A stretch of DNA of 6,233 nucleotides from an uncultured Bacteroidota bacterium (GTDB lineage: Bacteria; Bacteroidota; Bacteroidia; Flavobacteriales; Schleiferiaceae). The translations under genes were made by a program, and so were the position numbers. Of this stretch, positions 1 through 5,058 are shown piece by piece; the first letter of the stretch is position 1; every line of letters begins with the position of its first letter. The notes beneath the pieces were generated by a model. The model was not told the DNA's origin and did not search any database. It was given only the letters and a program-made list of their open reading frames with translations. The DNA lies in the NCBI GenBank assembly GCA_913056475.1, contig CAJXMS010000138.1:1-6233 (forward strand). Reading direction: 5' to 3'.

Positions 1-128
1 TGGTGCGCAAGATGAAAGGACGGCTCCGCAAAATGCCGGAGCTGCAGTTTTTCCGGGACGATTCTCTGGAGGCCGAATCCGAAATAGACCGCATCCTGCG
101 CAACGGTGGTGAAAGCCCCATTCAGTGA
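1..128 (+). CDS. rbfA: Ribosome-binding factor A, C-terminal fragment (5' end outside window)
   Basis: The frame beginning with codon 3-5 is open from the window edge to TGA at 126-128 and gives 41 residues. They include a basic VRKMKGRLRKMPEL stretch followed by QFFRDDSLEAESEIDRIL. This matches the C-terminal end of RbfA, where an 'lR..l.R.mPel.F..Dds.e...ri..lL' pattern precedes a short variable tail. RbfA is a small KH-domain protein that binds the 30S subunit and helps mature the 5' end of 16S rRNA, especially in the cold. Only about the last third of the protein is present, so the KH domain itself cannot be inspected. The stop overlaps the GTG start of the next gene (GTGA, 125-128), so the two genes are probably co-transcribed and translationally coupled. 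Confidence 0.88.
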   Translation, partial: VRKMKGRLRKMPELQFFRDDSLEAESEIDRILRNGGESPIQ

Positions 129-1342
129 AACTAAGTGCCCTCATTGCCCGTCGCTATTTTCTGGCCCGCAGCAGTAGCAACGCGGTAAACATCATCACGG
201 GCATTTCCGTGCTGGGCATTCTGGTGGGCACCACCGCCCTGATCATTGTTCTGAGTGCTTTCAACGGTCTGGAAAACCTGGTGAAGGGCTTTTACCAGGC
301 CTTTGATCCTGCGCTTAAAATCACCGCTACCGAAGGCAAGTACTTTTCCCCTAAGCTGATAGATAGCAGCGAAGTGCTTCAAAACGAGGCCATCGCTACC
401 CACAGTTATACCCTAGCCGAAAAAGCGCTTTTCTCTTACCAGGACCACGAATATATAGCTACCCTCAAAGGAGTGGACGCCCAGTTTGATGCGGTTACCG
501 CCATCAAGGCACACCTTAGTTCGGGCCGCTACCGGCTAGAAGATAGCCTCAACTTGCCGCCGGCCGTGCTGGGGGGCGGGGTGGCTTACCGCCTTGGCTT
601 TGGGCCCGCGCAATACGACGACCCCCTACAAGTATTTGTGCCCGGAAAGCTTCCCCAGGGGCTGAATCTGAGCGGTGCCTATCGCCAGCAGAATATTTAC
701 CCCACCGGCATTTTTGCCATTCAGCCGGAATTTGACGAAAAGTACGTCTTGGTGCCCTTAGGCTTTGCCCAGCAGCTCTACCGGCGTCCGCAGCAGATCA
801 GTGCCGTGGAATTAAAGTTAAAACCCCAGGCAAAACCCCAGGCGGTAAAAGAAGCCTTGCAGGCGCAATTAGGCCAGACCCTGCAAGTTCAAACCCGGGA
901 GGAACAGCAAGCGGTATTTTTTAAGGTTATGAAAACGGAAGGTCTCTTCACTTTTTTGGTTTTTGCCCTCATTCTGGCTATCGCCACGTTTACCATTGCC
1001 GGCAGCCTTAGCATGCTGCTCTTTGAGAAGCGCGCCAACCTCCAGACCCTTCACGCATTGGGCATGAGCCTGGTGCAGCTCCGGCGCATCTTTTTTTATG
1101 AAGGCCTCATCATTAGTGGCACCGGCGGTTTCATTGGTTTGGCCCTGGGCCTCTTGTTGGTATGGCTCCAACAGCAGTACGGCCTTATTGAAGTGGGCAG
1201 TGGCTACATCGTAGAGGCCTACCCGGTAGCTCTTCAAGGACAGGACGTGCTTCAGGTAGCTGCCACTGTTTTTGTGCTCAGCCTGGTGGCCAGTTACTTC
1301 ACTTCCCGCCGTCTCAAGCAGGCGCACCTCCATCAAGCATAA
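125..1342 (+). CDS. FtsX/LolC-LolE-type ABC transporter permease
   Basis: This 405-aa inner-membrane protein has the MacB/LolCE architecture. A cytoplasmic N-terminus (IARRYFLARSSSNAVN, residues 7-22) leads into TM1 (about 22-46, ending VLSAFNGLE as in LolC/E). A large periplasmic domain follows (about 50-270), then three C-terminal helices (about 273-298, 323-347, 374-394). The loop EKRANLQTLHALGMS (301-315), followed by RRIFFYEGL, is the cytoplasmic coupling segment typical of the FtsX family. LolCE-type permeases, with the ATPase LolD, extract lipoproteins from the inner membrane. Other members of the fold drive efflux or act as mechanotransmitters, so the substrate is an inference. No ATPase or second permease is in the window. 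The GTG start at 125 overlaps the rbfA stop by 4 nt. The 3' end overlaps dusB on the opposite strand by 10 bp. Confidence 0.85.
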   Translation: MKLSALIARRYFLARSSSNAVNIITGISVLGILVGTTALIIVLSAFNGLENLVKGFYQAFDPALKITATEGKYFSPKLIDSSEVLQNEAIATHSYTLAEKALFSYQDHEYIATLKGVDAQFDAVTAIKAHLSSGRYRLEDSLNLPPAVLGGGVAYRLGFGPAQYDDPLQVFVPGKLPQGLNLSGAYRQQNIYPTGIFAIQPEFDEKYVLVPLGFAQQLYRRPQQISAVELKLKPQAKPQAVKEALQAQLGQTLQVQTREEQQAVFFKVMKTEGLFTFLVFALILAIATFTIAGSLSMLLFEKRANLQTLHALGMSLVQLRRIFFYEGLIISGTGGFIGLALGLLLVWLQQQYGLIEVGSGYIVEAYPVALQGQDVLQVAATVFVLSLVASYFTSRRLKQAHLHQA

Positions 1343-2334
1343 GGCAGCGGCACTTCCACCTCGGAAAAGCGCGCTTCAATCTCATCCAGGGTATGGTAAA
1401 TGGTAGCGAGGTCTTCGGAGGTAACCAGTTTCATGCGGTATTCCTTAAAGTGAGGAATGCCTTTAAAGTAGGAAGTGTAGTGGCGCCGGGTTTCGTGAAT
1501 ACCGGTACGCTCTCCTTTCCAGTCTACCGCCATAGAAATATGGCGCCGGGCAGCCTCGGTCCGTTGTTTGATGGTGGGCGGGGCCAAATGAGCGCCCGTC
1601 TGCAGGAAGTGCTTAATCTCGTTGAATATCCAGGGATAGCCGATAGAGGCTCTTCCGATCATAATGCCGTCCACGCCGTAGCGATCCCGCATGGCGAGGG
1701 CCTTTTCGGGGTTATCGACATCGCCGTTGCCAAATACAGGAATGTGCATCCGGGGGTTGTTTACGATGTCTCCAATGAGGGACCAGTCGGCCGCTCCTTT
1801 ATACATCTGCTTGCGGGTACGGCCGTGGATGCTGATGGCCTGAATACCTACATCTTGAAGACGCTCCGCTACTTCTACGATGTACTTAGAATTGTCGTCC
1901 CAGCCCAGCCGGGTTTTTACCGTAACTGGTTTGTCCACCGCTTTGACGATTTCCGCGGTCATTTCCACCATTTTGGGCACATCACGAAGAATACCAGCGC
2001 CCGCGCCCTTGCAGGCCACATTTTTGACGGGGCAGCCGTAGTTAATGTCGATAATATCGGGCCCGGCCTCTTCCGCCAGGGCCGCTGCCTGCCGCATAGA
2101 GTCAATCTCACTGCCAAAAATCTGGATGCCGATGGGACGCTCGTATTCGAATATATCCAGTTTTTGCCGACTTTTGGCGGCGTGCCGGATGAGTCCTTCG
2201 GAGCTAATAAACTCGGTGTACATTACATCCGCACCGTTTTCTTTGCACAGCGTGCGAAAAGGGGGATCACTTACGTCCTCCATAGGGGCCAGCAAAAGCG
2301 GAAATGTGCCCACTTCGATATCACCAATCTTCAC
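1333..2334 (-). CDS. dusB: tRNA-dihydrouridine synthase, DusB family
   Basis: The product is an FMN-dependent enzyme that reduces specific uridines in tRNA to dihydrouridine using NADPH. An N-terminal TIM barrel (about 1-245) begins with the flavin-binding motif LLLAPMEDVSDPPFR (about 13-27). It carries the catalytic cysteine in DINYGCPVKN (Cys101 from the GTG start), the KTRLGWD strand (Lys140), the SIHGRTR motif (His170), and the phosphate-binding GNGDV and IGRA motifs near the barrel end. A small helical C-terminal domain contains HETRRHYTSYFKG. All expected catalytic residues are visible, and about 333 aa is normal length. I place the start at GTG 2332-2334, giving MKIGDIEVG, which resembles other Bacteroidota DusB N-termini. 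TTG at 2335-2337 would add one residue. No in-frame ATG start is seen. The gene is convergent with the permease gene and divergent from the CPBP protease gene. Confidence 0.93.
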   Translation of the reverse strand: MKIGDIEVGTFPLLLAPMEDVSDPPFRTLCKENGADVMYTEFISSEGLIRHAAKSRQKLDIFEYERPIGIQIFGSEIDSMRQAAALAEEAGPDIIDINYGCPVKNVACKGAGAGILRDVPKMVEMTAEIVKAVDKPVTVKTRLGWDDNSKYIVEVAERLQDVGIQAISIHGRTRKQMYKGAADWSLIGDIVNNPRMHIPVFGNGDVDNPEKALAMRDRYGVDGIMIGRASIGYPWIFNEIKHFLQTGAHLAPPTIKQRTEAARRHISMAVDWKGERTGIHETRRHYTSYFKGIPHFKEYRMKLVTSEDLATIYHTLDEIEARFSEVEVPLPYA

Positions 2335-2352
2335 CAAATCTCTGTATTTTAA

Positions 2353-2360
2353 GACCTTTG
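2353..2360 (+). promoter_or_regulatory. Weak candidate promoter for the CPBP protease gene, GACCTTTG
   Basis: On the plus strand GACCTTTG has one mismatch to TAnnTTTG and lies 29 nt upstream of the ATG at 2390. It abuts the minus-strand dusB -7 element, so the two divergent genes may compete for RNA polymerase. No -33 TTG is visible at the expected spacing. Confidence 0.3.
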
Positions 2361-2368
2361 CAAAGTTA
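2361..2368 (-). promoter_or_regulatory. Candidate dusB promoter, -7 element TAACTTTG
   Basis: On the minus strand TAACTTTG matches the Bacteroidota -7 consensus TAnnTTTG exactly and lies 26 nt upstream of the dusB GTG. Transcription would begin near 2354, leaving a leader of about 20 nt. No good -33 TTG is seen at the expected distance, so confidence is moderate. The site is half of the palindrome CTTTGCAAAG (2356-2365). Confidence 0.5.
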
Positions 2369-2389
2369 TAAAATTACCCACGCCCCCTT

Positions 2390-3310
2390 ATGAAAGGAGC
2401 ATTCGCATTTCGCCCGCTAGGGCTTCAACTATTGATCCTGGTAGGGCTGATCCTTTTGGGTAGTCTCCTCGGTTCCTTCCTGGGGCTTACCGTGGCCATG
2501 ATGCGAACCCAATTGCCCATTGAAGAGCTCCTTTCCCTCATCAATGCCTTCGACCAAGCCCAAAGCGCCACCGTGTTTAAAACCGTCCAGGGATTTGCTA
2601 CGCTGGGGACTTTTTTATTCCCGGCGCTGGTAGGGGCCTACTTCTTCTCCCCTCAGCCCACTCAATTCCTGGGTACAGATCGTTTTTCTACCAGGCCCTG
2701 GCTGGCCATTCCCCTATTGCTCATTTTAGGCTACAGCGCCGGGAGCATGAGCGACCTCCTATACCGCTTAAGTGAACAGTTGCCCTGGCCTTCCTGGCTC
2801 AGCGAGGTACAAGATTACCTGGTGAGCAACCAAGAAGCGATGCTGGCTCGTTATAGCCAACTTCTGGATATGCCCTCTTTTTATTCCTTCGTGGAGGTTA
2901 TGCTGGTGATGGCCTTGCTCCCGGCCCTCTGCGAGGAGGCCCTCTTTCGTGGTTTGATCCAGCCTTTACTTGCCCGTCGAATAGCCACGCCCCTGGCGAT
3001 AGTTTTTACGGCCTTCCTATTTGCGCTGCTGCATCAGCAATTTTTGGCCTTCCTCTCCATCTTTACCCTGGGCATCATCCTTGGCTACCTCCGGCACTGG
3101 AGCGGCTCCCTCTGGGTGCCTTCTTTGGTTCATTTTATCAATAACGGCATTATCGTAGCCAGCGTTTACTTTACCGATGCCCAGTATAAAGATGTGGCCG
3201 AGGGACAGGCCCCTGCGCTGGGCGTCTCCCTGGCCTGGATCTTAGCCCTGGCGGTGAGTTTAGGCGTCCTTTACCGGCTCTGGCAAGTACGCCCTGGGCG
3301 GCCGCAGTAG
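2390..3310 (+). CDS. CPBP/CAAX-family intramembrane metalloprotease
   Basis: This 306-aa polytopic membrane protein shows the three signature motifs of the CPBP (ABI, CAAX prenyl protease 2-like) family. Motif 1 is CEEALFRG (Glu182, Glu183, Arg187). Motif 2 is FALLH (Phe211, His215). Motif 3 is HFINN (His248, Asn252). The glutamates and histidines are the expected catalytic and metal-binding residues of this glutamate-type intramembrane protease fold. Hydrophobic segments are visible at about 11-37, 68-86, 104-120, 165-180, 200-222, 224-236, 243-260 and 278-297. Eukaryotic relatives cleave prenylated CAAX proteins. Bacterial members have varied or unknown roles, including bacteriocin immunity, so no substrate is assigned. 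The gene stands alone on the plus strand, divergent from dusB with a 55-bp gap, and no clear terminator follows it. Confidence 0.88.
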   Translation: MKGAFAFRPLGLQLLILVGLILLGSLLGSFLGLTVAMMRTQLPIEELLSLINAFDQAQSATVFKTVQGFATLGTFLFPALVGAYFFSPQPTQFLGTDRFSTRPWLAIPLLLILGYSAGSMSDLLYRLSEQLPWPSWLSEVQDYLVSNQEAMLARYSQLLDMPSFYSFVEVMLVMALLPALCEEALFRGLIQPLLARRIATPLAIVFTAFLFALLHQQFLAFLSIFTLGIILGYLRHWSGSLWVPSLVHFINNGIIVASVYFTDAQYKDVAEGQAPALGVSLAWILALAVSLGVLYRLWQVRPGRPQ

Positions 3311-3425
3311 CTCCTTGAGTGAGCGCGAATAGCCGGCGGGTTTATGGGCTACAGCGTCTTACCTACCAAGCGCTATAAAAGGGGCATCCGGGTAGTTTAC
3401 GATAGATTCAATAACGCCACAAGAC

Positions 3426-3491
3426 GCCCTCTATCGAAAAAGAGGCTTTATAAATAAGATTAGGCGCTTATTTATTTCCAAAATAGAGGGC
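3426..3491. repeat. Outer inverted repeat GCCCTCTAT / ATAGAGGGC
   Basis: The 9-mer at 3426-3434 is the exact reverse complement of 3483-3491, with 48 nt between. A second perfect 9-bp inverted repeat lies inside it, so the whole could fold as a cruciform-like or RNA stem with a side hairpin. The left arm is preceded by GAC and the right arm is followed 7 nt later by GCGTC, the complement of GACGC at 3423-3427. Confidence 0.65.
3450..3475. repeat. Inner AT-rich hairpin ATAAATAAG / CTTATTTAT
   Basis: This is a perfect 9-bp stem (3450-3458 with 3467-3475) closing an 8-nt loop. It is nested inside the GCCCTCTAT repeat. It has no T-run on either side that would make it a normal intrinsic terminator. 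Confidence 0.65.
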
Positions 3492-3512
3492 TAATGAAGC
3501 GTCCGGCAGAAA

Positions 3513-3537
3513 GCCCTCTAAGGCCTCACGAGAGGGC
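3513..3537. repeat. Hairpin GCCCTCT / AGAGGGC
   Basis: A perfect 7-bp stem (3513-3519 with 3531-3537) encloses an 11-nt loop. On the minus strand the stem is followed by only three T, so it is at best a weak secondary terminator for read-through from exbD-2. Its arms can also pair with those of the 3426-3491 repeat, allowing alternative folds. Confidence 0.5.
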
Positions 3538-3579
3538 GGGCGATCGCCTGGGCGAGGGTGCGCTCCCCGCTGCGCCCCG

Positions 3580-3597
3580 GGGGTAAACGGTTACCCC
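3580..3597. repeat. Hairpin GGGGTAA / TTACCCC with 4-nt loop
   Basis: A perfect 7-bp stem (3580-3586 with 3591-3597) closes the loop ACGG. It lies in a GC-rich stretch that also has GGGCG (3550-3554) opposite CGCCC (3573-3577) and the palindrome GGCGATCGCC (3539-3548). No T-run follows on either strand. Confidence 0.5.
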
Positions 3598-3604
3598 GCC
3601 CATG

Positions 3605-3635
3605 AAAAACCCCCTCTACCGGCGGCAAAGGGGGC
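3605..3635 (-). terminator. Rho-independent terminator of the exb operon
   Basis: Read on the minus strand, CCCCCT (3634-3629) pairs perfectly with AGGGGG (3615-3610) across a 13-nt loop and is followed at once by TTTTT (3609-3605). It begins 25 nt after the exbD-2 stop codon, the normal place for an intrinsic terminator. It marks the end of the operon, so no tonB follows as part of it. The plus-strand reading lacks a T-run. Confidence 0.8.
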
Positions 3636-3659
3636 TTCCTATCGAAAATATAATGCTAT

Positions 3660-4142
3660 CTAACCCTTATCGCCGTACACCTCGCCTTTGCGCGTGGAAT
3701 AGTTAAGCTTTAGGGTATTGGCTTTACGAAGCTCTTGCTTGATATCCGATATCAGGCCCATTTTGACCTCGCTATCAGCTTTGATGGATACAGTCATCAG
3801 CGGGCGTTCGGCTTCATTGATCTCTTCCCGGGCGGTAATGACGTGGTTTTGCACATCTTTTACCCGGGCAAAGGCATCGTTAAGCTGAATACGAGGCTCG
3901 GAGCCCACCTGGGCGATGTACTGCGCCTTAGGCTTTCCTACGTAAATGTAGGTGACCAAACTCTTGCGCTCCAGCTTTTTGATTTCCGTTGCCTTGGGCT
4001 TCTTGTTCTCTACTTTAAGGGTAACTTCCCGCATAACGGTAGTTACCATAAAGAAAAACAAGAGCATAAAAACGATGTCGGGCAGGGAGGCGGTGGAAAT
4101 TCCCGGAGCTCCCCCTCCGGTTTTTTTCTTAAACTTAGCCAT
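3660..4142 (-). CDS. exbD: ExbD/TolR-family biopolymer transport protein (second copy)
   Basis: This 160-aa protein has the ExbD layout. A basic cytoplasmic N-terminus (FKKKTGGG) is followed by a single TM helix with the proton-carrying aspartate in SLPDIVFMLLFFFMVTT (Asp22, TM about 22-37). A periplasmic domain then ends with VSIKADSEVKMGLISDIKQELRKA (118-141) and LKLNYST (144-150), the typical ExbD C-terminal fold. ExbD dimers sit inside the ExbB pentamer and couple the proton motive force to TonB movement. Its ATG overlaps the stop of the preceding exbD by 1 nt (TAATG, 4140-4144), implying translational coupling and near-equal amounts of the two paralogues. The two ExbD sequences differ strongly, so a heterodimer is plausible but inferred. 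A terminator follows 25 nt after the TAG stop. Confidence 0.92.
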   Translation of the reverse strand: MAKFKKKTGGGAPGISTASLPDIVFMLLFFFMVTTVMREVTLKVENKKPKATEIKKLERKSLVTYIYVGKPKAQYIAQVGSEPRIQLNDAFARVKDVQNHVITAREEINEAERPLMTVSIKADSEVKMGLISDIKQELRKANTLKLNYSTRKGEVYGDKG

Positions 4143-4708
4143 TAGTTACCTAAACTTACGGGTTCTGCTTCAGAGATCTTTTGGGGATAAGCATCCTTAA
4201 TTTCTTTGCGTGCTTCTTCTCCCAGGTCTTTGTAGGACACCCCGTAACGCCGTTGGGCCAAATCCTCGCGCAGCTCATTATAGGCGGCGGCGAGTTCGTT
4301 TTGGACGGCGATATAGGTCTCATAAGAGGTGCCACGGTCATTCTGCAGAGAAATGATGGCCTTTTCGGGGTTTACCGAGGAAGTAGGGCTGCGCAAGGCA
4401 CCCGTACAATAATCACAGCTACCATCTCCATTGTTATTAACAAAGCGCTTGGCCGCGCCACGTAATTGTTCTATATCCATGTATTCCTCCTCTACCAGAA
4501 GTTGGTCTTTCGAGTTGACCAATACAGTAAAGATATTCTTCTCTTTGATGGGAGGAGGATCTACCTGTTCGTCGTTCCAGGGCGGCAGCTTCCGGTTTAT
4601 CCCCGAATCTACATCCATGGTGGTGGTCACCAGGAAAAAGATAAGGAGCAGGAAGGCTATATCAGCCATGGAACCTGCGTTTATTTCAGGGGCGGATCTT
4701 CTTGCCAT
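4142..4708 (-). CDS. exbD: ExbD/TolR-family biopolymer transport protein (first copy, with CxxC insert)
   Basis: The 188-aa product starts MARRSAPEINAGSMADIAF. Asp16 of MADIAFLLLIFFLVTTTMD is the conserved membrane aspartate, and the single TM runs about 16-31. The periplasmic part is longer than in enteric ExbD (about 140 aa). It contains IFTVLVNSKDQLLVEEEYMDIEQL (59-82), then an insert with GDGSCDYCTG (Cys98, Cys101), then an ISLQNDRGTSYETYIAVQ segment and a helical, charged C-terminus ending KISEAEPVSLGN. The N-terminal half identifies the family. The C-terminal half matches ExbD only loosely and is probably the part that contacts a specific partner. It lies 9 nt downstream of the three-TM gene and overlaps the second exbD by 1 nt. 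Two different ExbD paralogues beside one ExbB is a known Bacteroidota arrangement. Confidence 0.9.
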   Translation of the reverse strand: MARRSAPEINAGSMADIAFLLLIFFLVTTTMDVDSGINRKLPPWNDEQVDPPPIKEKNIFTVLVNSKDQLLVEEEYMDIEQLRGAAKRFVNNNGDGSCDYCTGALRSPTSSVNPEKAIISLQNDRGTSYETYIAVQNELAAAYNELREDLAQRRYGVSYKDLGEEARKEIKDAYPQKISEAEPVSLGN

Positions 4709-4717
4709 AACTTGCTT

Positions 4718-5050
4718 TTACTTAAAAATGCTGGTTATCTCGGAGTAAAGGATCGAGAGGATGGCCAGCGCTCCCAGTACATAAAATACCAGAAGCCCCG
4801 TACCTACCTGCTGGGATGTCTCAGAGGTTACCTCCAGTTTTTGGGCGTAAATTTCCAGATCGGAACCGGTACTGATGCCATAGCTTACCAGCAATATGAC
4901 CACCAGGGCCACGATTCCGGCCAGGGCACTTTTGGCGCCAGCCGGGTTCTTTACTACCTGCCATAGAGAGAAGAGCAATATTCCCACCACGGCAAGGGCC
5001 AGCAAGGCGTAGGTAACATAGATACCTGTGTTAATCAGCGTCTCGTTCAT
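4718..5050 (-). CDS. Uncharacterised 110-aa three-TM protein in the ExbB-ExbD operon
   Basis: I recognise no named function. The protein is almost entirely membrane: TM1 about 9-31, a short loop with Lys34 and Lys40 (VVKNPAGAK), TM2 about 42-60, a polar acidic loop (about 60-83, SDLEIYAQKLEVTSETSQQ), and TM3 about 84-102 followed by SEITSIFK. By the positive-inside rule the Lys loop is cytoplasmic, the 60-83 loop periplasmic, the N-terminus outside and the C-terminus inside. It has no signal peptide separate from TM1, no cysteines and no catalytic-looking motif. It sits 8 nt after exbB and 9 nt before exbD, so it is made with the motor proteins. An accessory or structural subunit of the ExbBD complex is the natural inference. 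From memory, similar small proteins occupy the same position in other Bacteroidota, which would make it conserved but unstudied. Confidence 0.85.
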   Translation of the reverse strand: MNETLINTGIYVTYALLALAVVGILLFSLWQVVKNPAGAKSALAGIVALVVILLVSYGISTGSDLEIYAQKLEVTSETSQQVGTGLLVFYVLGALAILSILYSEITSIFK

Positions 5051-5058
5051 GACCAGTT

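Larger units (their letters stand above)
3311..3659. other. About 350-bp intergenic region rich in inverted repeats
   Basis: No convincing protein gene is present between the 3' ends of the CPBP gene and exbD-2. The first 110 bp (3311-3420) show little structure. From about 3420 the DNA carries nested and consecutive hairpins, listed separately, built partly on the heptamer CCCTCTA. It appears directly at 3427-3433, 3514-3520 and 3612-3618, and inverted at 3484-3490, with a related AGAGGG at 3531-3536. The 10-mer CTATCGAAAA occurs at 3431-3440 and 3639-3648, bracketing the structured part. The last hairpin is the terminator of the exb operon. The rest could be an untranslated structured RNA, a small decayed repeat element, or stacked terminators between converging transcripts. 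Confidence 0.6.

Noticed and set aside
1393..2352. Long open frame (319 codons) on the plus strand opposite dusB
   Set aside because: The minus-strand frame has every DusB motif. The plus-strand product shows no recognisable domain and is a codon-composition shadow.
3540..3547. GCGATCGC octamer, identical to the cyanobacterial HIP1 palindrome
   Set aside because: A single occurrence in a GC-rich palindromic stretch; the gene content points to Bacteroidota, not Cyanobacteria.
3494..3586. 30-codon ORF (ATG 3494 to TAA 3584-3586)
   Set aside because: It lies wholly within the hairpin cluster. Its Pro/Arg/Gly composition follows from GC-rich inverted repeats, and no start context supports it.
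3420..3650. CRISPR array or integron attC site
   Set aside because: The repeats are short, unevenly spaced and of mixed orientation, with no regular repeat-spacer unit. No attC core sites (RYYYAAC/GTTRRRY) or integrase gene are seen.
3311..3659. RNase P RNA, tmRNA, 6S or SRP RNA
   Set aside because: I looked for the conserved cores, such as GAGGAAAGTCC of RNase P RNA, on both strands and did not find them.
4466..4966. Plus-strand open frame of 166 codons across exbD-1 and the three-TM gene
   Set aside because: It overlaps two well-supported minus-strand genes, and its product has no coherent domain, signal or membrane pattern.
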